Shown: positions 19,533-27,109 of the stretch, piece by piece
How positions within the stretch are numbered: the first letter of the stretch is position 1
How the letters are laid out: the number at the start of each line of letters is the position of its first letter
Assembly: GCA_035525365.1 (NCBI GenBank)
Contig: DATLEK010000076.1
Location: 23,384 to 87,383 of the forward strand
Length of the DNA: 64,000 nt
Direction of reading: 5' to 3'
Origin: GCA-2861595 sp035525365
GTDB lineage: Bacteria; Actinomycetota; Acidimicrobiia; Acidimicrobiales; GCA-2861595
Made by a program: the position numbers and the translations under genes
The notes under the pieces: model-generated
Told to the model about the DNA's origin: nothing
What the model saw: the letters and a program-made list of their open reading frames with translations, nothing else
Database searches by the model: none

Positions 19533-19952
19533 ATGGCATCGAGAGTTCTTCCTCCTTCCGGAGTACTTCCGACAAGCGAGGCCCGTGCGACGCTCACCGC
19601 GATCACCGCAGAGTTCCGTGAGCACGGCGCCGCAAGTGGCCTGGTCGTCTTCGGCTCACGACGACGCCCGGAGGCGGCCATCGTGCCCTACGAGCTGATA
19701 GAGCTGCTGGACCCTTTGATCGAGGATCTCGTGATTGCTGCTCGCGTGCGTGAACGGCTCGCAGAAGATGACGGGACCCGATACAGCCTCGACGAGGTGG
19801 CGGCGGAGTTCGGCCTGGTTCTCGACGATCGAGCCCGCTTCACCGTCGCGCCACTTTCCTCGATGCCGCCAGAGCCGACATCGGCCGCCTGGCCGGCGAC
19901 GACCGACGGCTTGCAGCGTTGGCACTTCGGGTGGTCCGGGACCTGGAGCTAG
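19533..19952 (+). CDS. Phd/YefM-like antitoxin (C-terminus read through)
   Basis: The first roughly 100 residues resemble Phd-type antitoxins: VLPTSEARATLTAITAEF, then GLVVFGSRRRPEAAIVPYELIELLD, then a basic/acidic helix ending in EFGLVLDD. Beyond that point (about nt 19830) the frame runs on for 40 residues of unrelated, Pro/Ser/Trp-containing sequence that lies over the toxin coding region in another frame. In an intact module the antitoxin would stop near the toxin start, so a small indel near 19826-19858 is likely. The ATG is supported by the -10 hexamer 6 nt upstream. Confidence 0.65.
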   Translation: MASRVLPPSGVLPTSEARATLTAITAEFREHGAASGLVVFGSRRRPEAAIVPYELIELLDPLIEDLVIAARVRERLAEDDGTRYSLDEVAAEFGLVLDDRARFTVAPLSSMPPEPTSAAWPATTDGLQRWHFGWSGTWS

Positions 19953-20248
19953 GCGTGGTCGACGGCGAAACCCTCGAGGAGATGGCGCTTACCGGAGACC
20001 TCAGCGACTGCCGCAAGCTGTACTTCGGCTTCAGTAGCCCGCCATCGCACCGCATCGTCTACCGAGAGTTGGGCCAGGACCGAACGGTGGAGATCGTCGA
20101 GGTCGTCGCCGTCGAGGCTCGGGAGCATTTGTACGCCTACCTGCTCGCCTCCTCCCGGCTCGGCCGGCTTCCCTGGGAGTCCCGGCGCCAGTTCTCGCGC
20201 CTTCATCAGGAGGTCATCGCCCGCCGGCGTGCGAAGCGGGAGCCGTAG
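19919..20248 (+). CDS. RelE/ParE-superfamily toxin, N-terminus unresolved
   Basis: The frame has the core of a RelE-type ribosome-dependent mRNA interferase: DLELGVVDGETLEEMAL, LTGDLSDCRKLYFG, RIVYRELGQD, and a C-terminal strand EIVEVVAVEAREHLYAY. Similarity to the family N-terminus extends upstream in the same frame to about 19859 (LDAARADIGRLAGDDRRLA), but no ATG, GTG or TTG occurs there; the first start is the TTG at 19919, which would remove the first helix. Either a one-base indel separated it from its start or it is read as a continuation of the antitoxin by frameshifting. It is probably inactive as it stands. Confidence 0.55.
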   Translation: MALRVVRDLELGVVDGETLEEMALTGDLSDCRKLYFGFSSPPSHRIVYRELGQDRTVEIVEVVAVEAREHLYAYLLASSRLGRLPWESRRQFSRLHQEVIARRRAKREP

Positions 20249-20396
20249 TGCATTGCTTTATATCCGTCGTCACCAGCTCCGCCCGCAGGTGCTTTGCCAT
20301 CACGACGTAGAGCCCATCCCCGATCGTGATGTTGTGGCGCAGCAACCAGGATTCGGAGATGAGCGGACGGATGAACACGCGACGAGCGGACGTGGC
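20214..20396 (-). pseudogene. VapC-type PIN-domain toxin, C-terminal fragment
   Basis: On the minus strand the last part of a PIN domain can be read: ARRVFIRPLISESWLLRHN, then ITIGDGLYVVMAKHLRAELVTTD. These match the second half of VapC proteins, including the conserved ..D.LYV.LA..L and ...TTD elements with two of the acidic residues. The N-terminal half with the first metal-binding Asp is absent. It is directly downstream, on the same strand, of the integrase relic and is almost certainly non-functional. Confidence 0.6.
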
Positions 20397-20413
20397 GCTG
20401 TCGACGGGGGACG

Positions 20414-20772
20414 TCAGGGTTTCCACCACTTCTGCTCTGGCGCCTTGGATGATTTCGCTGTCGGTGGCTTCGCCTTGACCGAGACGTTGCGGACGACCAG
20501 GTCGCTGTCGAGGGCGTCAGAGAGAGACTTGCCGATGATCGTGTGGATGTAGCGGACGGTCCGTGGTGCCAGCGCTCGGCCGGTCACCGGTTGCCCGTGG
20601 TTCGAAGCTGGGCGTAGAGGCGGTTCAGGTGCTCGGCGCCGAGGTCTTGCAGGCGGACGCCTCCGAGACGGGGCAGGACGTGGTGCTCCAGATTCCTGCG
20701 GTTGCTCGCCATGGTGGATGGCCGACGTCCTTGGACCGTCTCGAGCGAGCTCAACCAACCCTCCACGTAGTC
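20414..20772 (-). pseudogene. Tyrosine recombinase (phage-type integrase), frameshifted N-terminal fragment
   Basis: Two minus-strand frames together read as the SAM-like core-binding domain of a tyrosine recombinase. The first (20772-20587) contains HGDYVEGWLSSLETVQGRRP, then HHVLPRLGGVRLQDLGAEHL and LYAQLRTTG. The second (20581-20414) continues APRTVRYIHTIIGKSLSDAL and LVVRNVSV. They are separated by a single frame change near 20585. The catalytic domain with the Arg-His-Arg-Tyr residues is missing and replaced by the vapC fragment. The position about 1.1 kb after tRNA-Leu supports an old tRNA-integrated element. Confidence 0.7.
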
Positions 20773-20790
20773 GCCGTGCCGCCCCGGAGG

Positions 20791-21107
20791 CTAGCGCAGC
20801 CCGCACGCCGCGCCCGATGGCGTGAGGTCAATGAGAGGAGCACCGCACCAGTGACGACGGCCCGCGCCAGATTCGCCGATCTGGAGGCCCTCCACGGGCC
20901 CCGACCCGTGCAACAGAACGCGCGGCCCATCAAGCGACTGACGGCGCGCCTACTGCCGGATATTCGACGCCTCCGCTGGCACGCGGGTCTCTCCTTCTGT
21001 CGCCGACGCCGGACCGATCTGGAAGTACGGAGCGCCGTCGCTGCTCGTGTGCCCGCCCTACCCGTCGGTCTGGTGGTGTGCAGCACTTGGCCCAGGGCCC
21101 ACCTCAG
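20791..21107. other. Gap without a recognisable gene
   Basis: This 317-bp stretch lies between the integrase relic and the end of the ATPase regulator gene. Open frames here have no recognisable protein features, and no RNA, repeat or terminator was identified. It is probably leftover element sequence. Confidence 0.5.
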
Positions 21108-24100
21108 TCACGTCCCATACGGCCCGTGAAGGTTCCAGGTGAGGGGTTCGGCGGGTTGGTAACGGCAGTAGGTGCCGGTGACGATCGAACGATCGAGATG
21201 TGAGCCGAGCTCGGGCAGTGCCGCCTCGATGCGGCTGATGGTGTCCCGCAGCCGCGCCGTGACGGCCTTGCGAGCCCGTTCGACCGTGCTCGGTCCGAGC
21301 CCGCGGTCCTTGCCCGCGTGCCCGGTGGCGCGGCGCAGCTCGTCGAGCAGCGCTTCGCGTTCGCTCTCAACCCGCTCAACCCATCCGAGGTCGTGGTGGG
21401 CCTGGGCTTCGGCGAGGTCCTCGTCCAGATCCGTGATGCGGCGCTTGAACTCGGCCCTGGCCCGGGCGTCGAGCACGGGGACGGAGCTGTCGCTTCCCCG
21501 GATGGCGCTGCCGGCGAGGTCGAGGACATGGATGTCCTCGCCGGGCCGGGCGAGGAGCGCGGCGAGGTCGTGGAGGCCCTTGGCGTCGCGGAGCCGGGCA
21601 GTACGGCCGCAGTGCTCGATGCTCCAGACGTCCCCTTCGTGGCGGCACACGGCGCCGGCCGCCGCCGCGTTCCCGCCCGGCGCGTCTGCAGCCTCATGTC
21701 CACCGAGGCGGGCGGCGACGCCGACGAGCCCAAGCTCGGCGGCGAGCTGGGCGGCGCGGTGGCGATAAGTCGCGTCGTCGCAGAGATCTCCCAGCACCGC
21801 GCACGTCTCCGCCTCCCAGGCTCGGGCCCCCAGCCGCTCGTGGGCGCGCAGCGCCTGCAGCAGGAGATCGCGCGCCTCGCCGGTGCGCCCGAGCGCCTTG
21901 GCTGCGACGCCGGCCCAGTGGGCGTGGCTGCCCATGAAGCAGACGACGGCACCGTTCACGCCGCACTCGCCGGCGAGCGGTGTGAGCTCGGTGAGGAGCT
22001 CCCGGCTGAGGTCCAGGTCACCGAGACGCGCCGCCGCGGTCGTGAGACCGCCGACGAACACCGACCACAGGTAGCTGCGGTCGTCCCGCCAGGTGACGAG
22101 CTCGCGCACCGTGTCGAGGGCGCGGCGCGCGCCGTCGAGGTCGCCGGCATCGGCCAGCAGACCGGCGGCCACCGCGTGGGCGTGCGCGGGTATGCCGACC
22201 CACCACGCGACCGCCATCTCGGCCGTTGCCCGAAGCTGGCTGGGCTCGCCGCGGGCGCGGGCGACCTCGAGGAGCTGCGACATGCGCACGTTGCCGGTGT
22301 CGGGCTCGCCGATCCGCTCGCCCAGGGCTGCGGCCTCGTGCACCAGGCGCTCGCCCTCTTCGAGCGAGCCGTCGAGGAGCGCCATTGCGGCGCGCCGGGT
22401 GAGGGCGAAGTAGTCGTGGCGGGGCTGTCCGAGGCGCTCCTCGAGGCGGAGGAAGGCGTCGAGATCCGTGCGGAAGGCCGGCGACCCGGTCTCGAGGAGC
22501 GCGTTGGCGGTGAGCAGGTGCCCCTCGCTGCGCCGCTCGTCGTCGCCGGCACGCTCGGCGAGCGCCACGATCTCCCGGCCGACGTCCACCCGCTCCGCCG
22601 CTGCGCCGGGTGTCCAGAGTACGTCGTGGCGGGCGAGTAGGCAGGCGACCAGCGTCGCCGGGTCGTCGAGGCCGCGAGCGATAGCCACCGCGTGCTCGCT
22701 GAGCGGTCGAGCCCGCGCCCGGTCCTTGGGCACGGAGTGGTACAGCTCGCGGGCGAGGCTGGCGGTGACCTGCGCCTCGACCGCAGGAGCGCGTCCCTCG
22801 ACGGCGAGCCGGGCCTCGTCGAGCAGGGCGACGACCTCGTCGCGGGGCATGGCGAACCGGGCGCCGAGACGTTGCAGCCCGAGGGCCACTGCCGAGAGGC
22901 GTTCGGGGTCGTCGAGTCGGGCGGCATGGGCGTGGGCCTCACGCAGCAACTGCCGTGCCCGGTCCGGTTTGCCGGCTCGGCTCTCCGCGTCGGCTTGGGC
23001 GACGACCAGGTCCACGAGGGCGCCGGCGCCCACCGCCACCCCGGCGCCCTCGAGGGCGCTGCGGACCCGGCCGAGCTGCGCCGCGGCCTCGGCAAACGCC
23101 AGCCGAGCCCGGTCGGCGGCAGCGGCTTCGAGCGCCCAGTGGATGGCGCGGTCCGGACCGTCGACGGCAGCGGCGGCGGCGAAATGGCGGGCGATTTCGC
23201 CGGCGAACACCGCGCCACCGCGTTCTAAACGACGCTCGAGTGCGGCACCCACCTCCCGATGCAGCTCCAAACGCCGTTCTGTCGGGATATCCGCGTAGAT
23301 GGTCTCGCGGTACAGGTCATGGGCGAACCGGGCCCGCCCGGCGCCGGCGCCGATCAGCACGCCGGCGCGCACGGCGTTGGCGAGGTGGGACGCGACCTCC
23401 GATGGCTGCAGATCGAGTACGTCGCCAAGCACGTCGGGAAGCACCTCGCTGCCGCCGACCGCGGCCGCGTAGAGAAGACGGCGGCAGACCGACGAGAGTC
23501 GGCCGACGCGCCCGGCGATGAGGTCGTGGGCCGCGGCCGGCACCACGTCGACCGGCTCGTGCGTGGCCAAGGCATGGGACAGCTCGCGCACGAGGAACGG
23601 GTGGCCGGCGGTGCGACCGTAGACGTCCTCACCCCACCGCTCGGCTACCTCGCCGCCCCCCGTACGCCCGAGGAGTTCCCGGACCTCGGCCACGGACAGG
23701 CCCTGCAGCCGGATGTTGTCGGCGCGCAGGGTGATGTCGGCGAAGAGCCCGGCGACGTCGTCGCGCAGCTCGTCGTGGCGATAGGCGCCGAGCAGGAGCA
23801 GCGGCACCGGACGGTGGGCACGCACCACGAAATCGAGAAGGGCCAGCGACGAGCCGTCGGCCCATTGGAGATCGTCGAAGGCGACGACCAGCGGCTGCTG
23901 TCGCGCGCTTCGCTCCAGCCAGCGAGCGACGGCGTCGAAGAGGCGGAACTGCGCCCGAACTGAGTCCGGCTCCTCGACGGTTGCCTGAGCGCCGCCGACG
24001 AGGGGCACGAGCCTGGCCAGGTCGGCTCGATCCTCGTCGCTCGTCGAATCGACGATGTCGGCCTCCGACCGGTCGACCAGTTGGCGCAGCACCTGCGCCC

Positions 24101-24341
24101 AGGGCCAGTAGCCGGGAGCGCGATCCGCGTCCCAGCAGGTTCCCCAGATTGTCCTCGCGTCTCCGCCAGCGGCCTCGCGTGCCGCCTCGGTGAGCAGCGC
24201 GGTCTTCCCGATCCCGGCCTCACCGCTGACCAGCACGAGCCGGGCCTTGCCGGTGAGCGAGTCCTGGAACGAAGCTCTGATCCGGGCCCGGGGACCGTCG
24301 CGCCCGACGAACGCTCCCGAGCCCTCGAAGCCGTCGCTCAT
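21108..24341 (-). CDS. Large AAA ATPase transcriptional-regulator-like protein
   Basis: A 1077-aa protein built like LAL/MalT-type regulators. The N-terminal AAA domain has GRDGPRARI, Walker A SGEAGIGKT (about residues 38-46) and Walker B LVVAFDDLQWAD; a very long Ala/Arg/Leu-rich TPR-like region (about 330-860) follows. The C-terminus does not carry a LuxR helix-turn-helix; instead it has RLRDAKGLHDLAALLARPGE followed by a charged helical region, a tail found in a family of actinobacterial ATPases and resembling a winged-helix segment. The start is the ATG at 24341, where the AAA homology begins; the open frame upstream is spurious. It is divergent from the nitrilase transcription unit, whose leader repeats are candidate binding sites. 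Confidence 0.78.
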   Translation of the reverse strand: MSDGFEGSGAFVGRDGPRARIRASFQDSLTGKARLVLVSGEAGIGKTALLTEAAREAAGGDARTIWGTCWDADRAPGYWPWAQVLRQLVDRSEADIVDSTSDEDRADLARLVPLVGGAQATVEEPDSVRAQFRLFDAVARWLERSARQQPLVVAFDDLQWADGSSLALLDFVVRAHRPVPLLLLGAYRHDELRDDVAGLFADITLRADNIRLQGLSVAEVRELLGRTGGGEVAERWGEDVYGRTAGHPFLVRELSHALATHEPVDVVPAAAHDLIAGRVGRLSSVCRRLLYAAAVGGSEVLPDVLGDVLDLQPSEVASHLANAVRAGVLIGAGAGRARFAHDLYRETIYADIPTERRLELHREVGAALERRLERGGAVFAGEIARHFAAAAAVDGPDRAIHWALEAAAADRARLAFAEAAAQLGRVRSALEGAGVAVGAGALVDLVVAQADAESRAGKPDRARQLLREAHAHAARLDDPERLSAVALGLQRLGARFAMPRDEVVALLDEARLAVEGRAPAVEAQVTASLARELYHSVPKDRARARPLSEHAVAIARGLDDPATLVACLLARHDVLWTPGAAAERVDVGREIVALAERAGDDERRSEGHLLTANALLETGSPAFRTDLDAFLRLEERLGQPRHDYFALTRRAAMALLDGSLEEGERLVHEAAALGERIGEPDTGNVRMSQLLEVARARGEPSQLRATAEMAVAWWVGIPAHAHAVAAGLLADAGDLDGARRALDTVRELVTWRDDRSYLWSVFVGGLTTAAARLGDLDLSRELLTELTPLAGECGVNGAVVCFMGSHAHWAGVAAKALGRTGEARDLLLQALRAHERLGARAWEAETCAVLGDLCDDATYRHRAAQLAAELGLVGVAARLGGHEAADAPGGNAAAAGAVCRHEGDVWSIEHCGRTARLRDAKGLHDLAALLARPGEDIHVLDLAGSAIRGSDSSVPVLDARARAEFKRRITDLDEDLAEAQAHHDLGWVERVESEREALLDELRRATGHAGKDRGLGPSTVERARKAVTARLRDTISRIEAALPELGSHLDRSIVTGTYCRYQPAEPLTWNLHGPYGT

Positions 24342-24378
24342 GCGCTGAGTTTGGTCTCTCCCGGCCGTGCTTTCCATA

Positions 24379-24425
24379 TCTGGAAGTTGCCAGGCCGTTT
24401 CTGGCCGCCGGGACCCTAAATCTGG
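24379..24425 (+). promoter_or_regulatory. Regulatory repeat block A (three TCTGG boxes, 21-bp phase)
   Basis: TCTGG occurs at 24379, 24400 and 24421, exactly 21 bp apart, and the first is part of CTGG-N6-CCAG. The block and the following sequence up to the ribosome-binding site resemble 25524-25612 in front of the glyoxalase-like gene. Its position between the divergent ATPase regulator and the nitrilase unit suggests activator or repressor sites. Confidence 0.5.
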
Positions 24426-24467
24426 CGAGATCCCCGGGTGAGAGCCGACGAGTTCGAGGAGAAGCGG

Positions 24468-24548
24468 ATGACGGTCACGTTCGATCCCCAGCAGTACAAG
24501 CAGACCACCCACCAGCAGTGGGGCCTTGGAAGCTCCGGCACCAAGTGA
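24468..24548 (+). pseudogene. Short leader ORF resembling a methyltransferase N-terminus
   Basis: A 26-codon frame with a strong ribosome-binding site (GAGGAGAAG, 5 nt before the ATG). It begins MTVTFDPQQYKQTTHQQWG, which resembles the N-terminus of a family of actinobacterial SAM-dependent methyltransferases, then stops after SSGTK. The stop overlaps the GTG at 24545 of the nitrilase frame (GTGA). It may be the stub of a deleted methyltransferase gene whose promoter and ribosome-binding site now serve the nitrilase by translational coupling. Confidence 0.45.
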
Positions 24549-25501
24549 TCCTCGCGCGGCGGGCACCTGGCGCGATCGAACCCGTGATCGTCGCCGCGGT
24601 GCAGGCCACGCCCGTTTTCTTGGACCGCGAGGCCACGATCGCCAAGGCCTGTGAGCTCATCGCCAAGGCCGCGGCCGAAGGCGCCGGGCTGATCGTCTTC
24701 CCCGAGGCGTTCGTGCCGGGCTACCCGGACTGGGTATGGCGCACGAAACCTTGGGACGACCGGCAATGGTACGGCCGGCTCCTCGACCAGGCAGTGACCG
24801 TGCCCTCGGACGCCAGCGCGCGCCTCGGCGAGGCCGCCGCCCTGGCCGGGGCGTGGGTGGCGATCGGTGTCAACGAGCTCGACAGCGCCAGCCGAACCGT
24901 TTTCAACTCGCTGCTGTACCTGAGCCCTGCTGGAACCGTGGCCGGATGCCACCGCAAGCTCATGCCCACCGGTGGGGAGCGCACGGCCTGGGGCACCGGC
25001 AACGGATCGACCCTGACCGTCTTGGACACGCCGTTCGGTCGGCTCGGGGGACTGCTGTGCTGGGAGAACTACATGCCCCTCGCCCGGATGGCCATGTACG
25101 CGCAAGGCGTGGACGTCTACCTGGCCCCGACCTGGGACAACGCCGACACCTGGGTGGCGACCCTCCGCCACGTCGCCAAGGAGGGCCGGGTCTTCGTGAT
25201 CGGCACCAACTCCTGCATCCGCGGTGCGGACGTCCCGTCGGATCTTCCAGGCCGCGACGACCTCTACGGGGGACACGACGACTGGCTCTCGCGGGGCAAC
25301 ACCGCCATCGTCGGCCCCGACGGCAACATTATCGTCGGCCCCCTGACCGAGGCCGAGGGCATCCTCTACGCCGAAATCGACGCCGTCGTCGCCCACCGCG
25401 CCCGCCGCGAGTTCGACCCCGTGGGCCACTACGCCCGCCCTGACGTCTTCACGCTGCAGGTCGACAGCCGACAGAGGGCGCCCGTCACGTTCCGGACGTG
25501 A
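24545..25501 (+). CDS. Nitrilase / carbon-nitrogen hydrolase family protein
   Basis: A 318-aa C-N hydrolase. The catalytic triad is visible: Glu in FPEAFVPGYP, Lys in HRKLMPT and Cys in GGLLCWENYMPL. The CWENY context and the PGYPDW segment place it with true nitrilases or cyanide-hydratase-like enzymes (R-CN to carboxylic acid and ammonia) rather than amidases, though the substrate is unknown. The start is uncertain: GTG 24545 overlaps the stop of the leader ORF (chosen), GTG 24518 is longer, and GTG 24584 sits right before the first strand (VIVAAVQATPVFLD). Regulation by the repeat block upstream is likely. Confidence 0.88.
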   Translation: MILARRAPGAIEPVIVAAVQATPVFLDREATIAKACELIAKAAAEGAGLIVFPEAFVPGYPDWVWRTKPWDDRQWYGRLLDQAVTVPSDASARLGEAAALAGAWVAIGVNELDSASRTVFNSLLYLSPAGTVAGCHRKLMPTGGERTAWGTGNGSTLTVLDTPFGRLGGLLCWENYMPLARMAMYAQGVDVYLAPTWDNADTWVATLRHVAKEGRVFVIGTNSCIRGADVPSDLPGRDDLYGGHDDWLSRGNTAIVGPDGNIIVGPLTEAEGILYAEIDAVVAHRARREFDPVGHYARPDVFTLQVDSRQRAPVTFRT

Positions 25502-25525
25502 GGGCTCTTGCCAAAGTCCGCCGGA

Positions 25526-25573
25526 TCTGGTGAAATTGCCAGCGCGGTTCTGGCGGCTCCGGGAGGTATCTGG
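25526..25573 (+). promoter_or_regulatory. Regulatory repeat block B (second copy) before the VOC gene
   Basis: TCTGG boxes at 25526, 25549 and 25569, with TTGCCAG at 25536-25542 and a shared AGCCGAC before the AGGAGAA ribosome-binding site. The order and spacing match block A at 24379-24470, including the distance to the start codon. This implies shared regulation of the nitrilase and VOC genes, or duplication of a promoter segment. Confidence 0.5.
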
Positions 25574-25612
25574 CGCAGATTCAGGTGCCAGCCGACAACC
25601 AAAGGAGAAACC

Positions 25613-26005
25613 GTGACCAAATTCCCAACCATCAATCACGTCGCTTTGACGGTGAGCGATCTGGAGCGCAGCGTGCCGTGGTACCAGCAGCTATTCGATG
25701 CCGAACCGGTCCTCGACGAGGACACCGGCCCGTTCCGCCATGTCGTCTGGTCGGTGGGCTCGACATTGGTCGGGCTGCACCAGTTCCCCGACGGGCGCGA
25801 TGAGGCGTTCGACGAGCGCCGGGTCGGCCTCGACCACCTGGCATTCGCGTGCGTTGACCGCACCGAGCTCGAGCGGTGGGAGGCCCAGTTGGACGCCATG
25901 CACGTCGCCCACGGCGGGATCATCGACGCCGCCTACGGATCGGGCCTTTCCTTCCGCGATCCTGACAACATCGCCCTGGAGTTCTTCGCTCCTCCTTCGG
26001 CGTGA
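25613..26005 (+). CDS. VOC (glyoxalase/bleomycin resistance) family protein
   Basis: A 130-aa single-domain vicinal-oxygen-chelate protein with two beta-alpha-beta-beta-beta modules: INHVALTVSDLERSVPWY at the start, and GLDHLAFACVD and SFRDPDNIALEFF in the second half. The His of NHVAL, the His of LDHLAF and the Glu of ALEFF are the expected metal ligands. Such proteins are lyases, dioxygenases or resistance proteins; no substrate can be assigned. The GTG start with AAAGGAGAAA just upstream is clear. It shares its leader with the nitrilase unit, suggesting joint expression in the same catabolic or detoxifying response. Confidence 0.82.
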   Translation: MTKFPTINHVALTVSDLERSVPWYQQLFDAEPVLDEDTGPFRHVVWSVGSTLVGLHQFPDGRDEAFDERRVGLDHLAFACVDRTELERWEAQLDAMHVAHGGIIDAAYGSGLSFRDPDNIALEFFAPPSA

Positions 26006-26039
26006 CGCACAGACGTTCCTCCTCCAGAGCGTCGATGAG

Positions 26040-26126
26040 GTGCTCGACCGCATCGAGCGCCGCCGTGGCGGTCGAGTAGGACTCGGGCAGGCGGTCGAGG
26101 ATCTCATGGAGGAGCGGCGGCGTTGA
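26040..26126 (+). CDS. Very short VapB-like antitoxin (probably truncated)
   Basis: A 28-codon frame ending in a TTGA overlap with vapC. It reads DRIERRRGGRVGLGQAVEDL then MEERRR, like the C-terminal helix region of an antitoxin. No DNA-binding N-terminus fits upstream, because the VOC gene ends at 26005 and the same frame there is only the VOC shadow. The overlap with vapC argues that it is the real antitoxin position, now shortened. Confidence 0.4.
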   Translation: MLDRIERRRGGRVGLGQAVEDLMEERRR

Positions 26127-26518
26127 TCGTGATCGACGCTTCGGTGTTGGCGAACGTGGTCGGCGACGACGGCGTGGATGGCCGGCGGGCCCGGGACGAG
26201 GTTCAAAGTGCTGGCGATATGGCGGCGCCGGACCTCGTTGATGTGGAGACCGTCGCCGTACTTCGCAAGAGGTGGCGTGCAGGCACGATCGCCGACGGCC
26301 GCTTTTCTGCTGCGCTCGATGACCTCGAAGCCATCGACCTGGATCGATATCCGGCTCTTCCCCTCGTGCAACGCAGCTACGAGCTACGTGCCAACGTGAC
26401 GACGTATGACGCCATGTACGTGGCCCTCGCCGAAGCGCTGGGCTGTGAACTACTGACCGGTGACCTCCGCCTGGCGAGAGCGCCTGGTCCTCGGTGCGTA
26501 GTCCGGGTAGTGCAGTGA
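26123..26518 (+). CDS. vapC: VapC-type PIN-domain ribonuclease toxin
   Basis: A 131-aa PIN-domain protein, expected Mg-dependent endoribonuclease. The four acidic active-site positions are present: D5 (VIDAS), E42 (DVETVAVL), D96 (TYDAMYVALAE) and D114 (TGDLRLA). The TTG start overlaps the stop of the short upstream antitoxin frame. Apart from the doubtful antitoxin the module looks intact. It is a complete relative of the C-terminal vapC fragment at 20214-20396, although the two differ in sequence. Confidence 0.87.
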   Translation: MIVIDASVLANVVGDDGVDGRRARDEVQSAGDMAAPDLVDVETVAVLRKRWRAGTIADGRFSAALDDLEAIDLDRYPALPLVQRSYELRANVTTYDAMYVALAEALGCELLTGDLRLARAPGPRCVVRVVQ

Positions 26519-26576
26519 CCAAAAGGAGGATCGGGATGGACGTTTACATGGCCCCTGCGCTGGACAGAAGGCCGGC

Positions 26577-26762
26577 ATGCCCAAAGTTGACCCGAGTACC
26601 GGTGAACCCATGACCGATGCCCCCGATGCACCCGACGACCAGCGGGGGGGAAAGGGGATTGGCGATCCCAGCCTGGCCGGCAGTACGCCCAGTGGCGTCC
26701 CGGAGGACGACTCGATCGACAACGACTCACGCCTCTCCGGCGAAAAGCCCTCCATCCAGTAG
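26577..26762 (+). CDS. Small acidic protein of unknown function
   Basis: A 61-aa, very hydrophilic, probably unfolded peptide rich in Asp, Pro, Gly and Ser (MPKVDPSTGEPMTDAPDAP at the start). AGAAGG lies 6 nt before the ATG. A second short frame with an even better AGGAGG site starts at 26535 (MDVYMAPALDRR) and stops after 25 codons, so translation initiation in this area is plausible, but I cannot say which peptide is real. No family recognised. Confidence 0.4.
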   Translation: MPKVDPSTGEPMTDAPDAPDDQRGGKGIGDPSLAGSTPSGVPEDDSIDNDSRLSGEKPSIQ

Positions 26763-26845
26763 GGCGAGTCTGCGACTTGCCCGCTTCCGACGCGCCCCGG
26801 CGATAGCTTACGGACGTTCCCAATCCAGCAAACTGAGGAGGCGTC

Positions 26846-27109
26846 ATGCATGCAGTCGTCGTCAGGGTCAGGATCACTGAAGAAGGGGCTGCTCTGGCCG
26901 CCCTGCGGGATGAGGTCGTGCCTCAGGTCTCGCAAGCTCCAGGCTTCGTAGCGGGGTACTGGACGCGCAAGGACAACGCCGGCCTGTCCATGATCGTGTT
27001 CGAGTCCGAGGATGCCGCTCGGGCCGCCAGCGAACGAATTCCGGGGACCGTGCCGGAGGGGGTCACGTTGGAAGATATCGAGGTCCGCGAGGTGGTCGCG
27101 CACGCCTGA
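26846..27109 (+). CDS. ABM-like dimeric alpha+beta barrel protein
   Basis: An 87-aa ferredoxin-like-fold protein of the antibiotic-biosynthesis-monooxygenase-like group: MHAVVVRVRITEEG strand, a helix VVPQVSQAPGFVAGYW, and a closing strand GLSMIVFESEDAARAA. Members are small monooxygenases or stress-linked proteins and usually act as homodimers. TGAGGAGGCGTC before the ATG is a good ribosome-binding site. It stands alone; the next 229 bp before the histidine kinase contain no gene I can support. Confidence 0.72.
   Translation: MHAVVVRVRITEEGAALAALRDEVVPQVSQAPGFVAGYWTRKDNAGLSMIVFESEDAARAASERIPGTVPEGVTLEDIEVREVVAHA

Noticed and set aside
21318..22640. A 440-codon plus-strand frame opposite the ATPase regulator
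   Set aside because: It is antisense shadow without motifs; the regulator's AAA and TPR-like features occupy the other strand.
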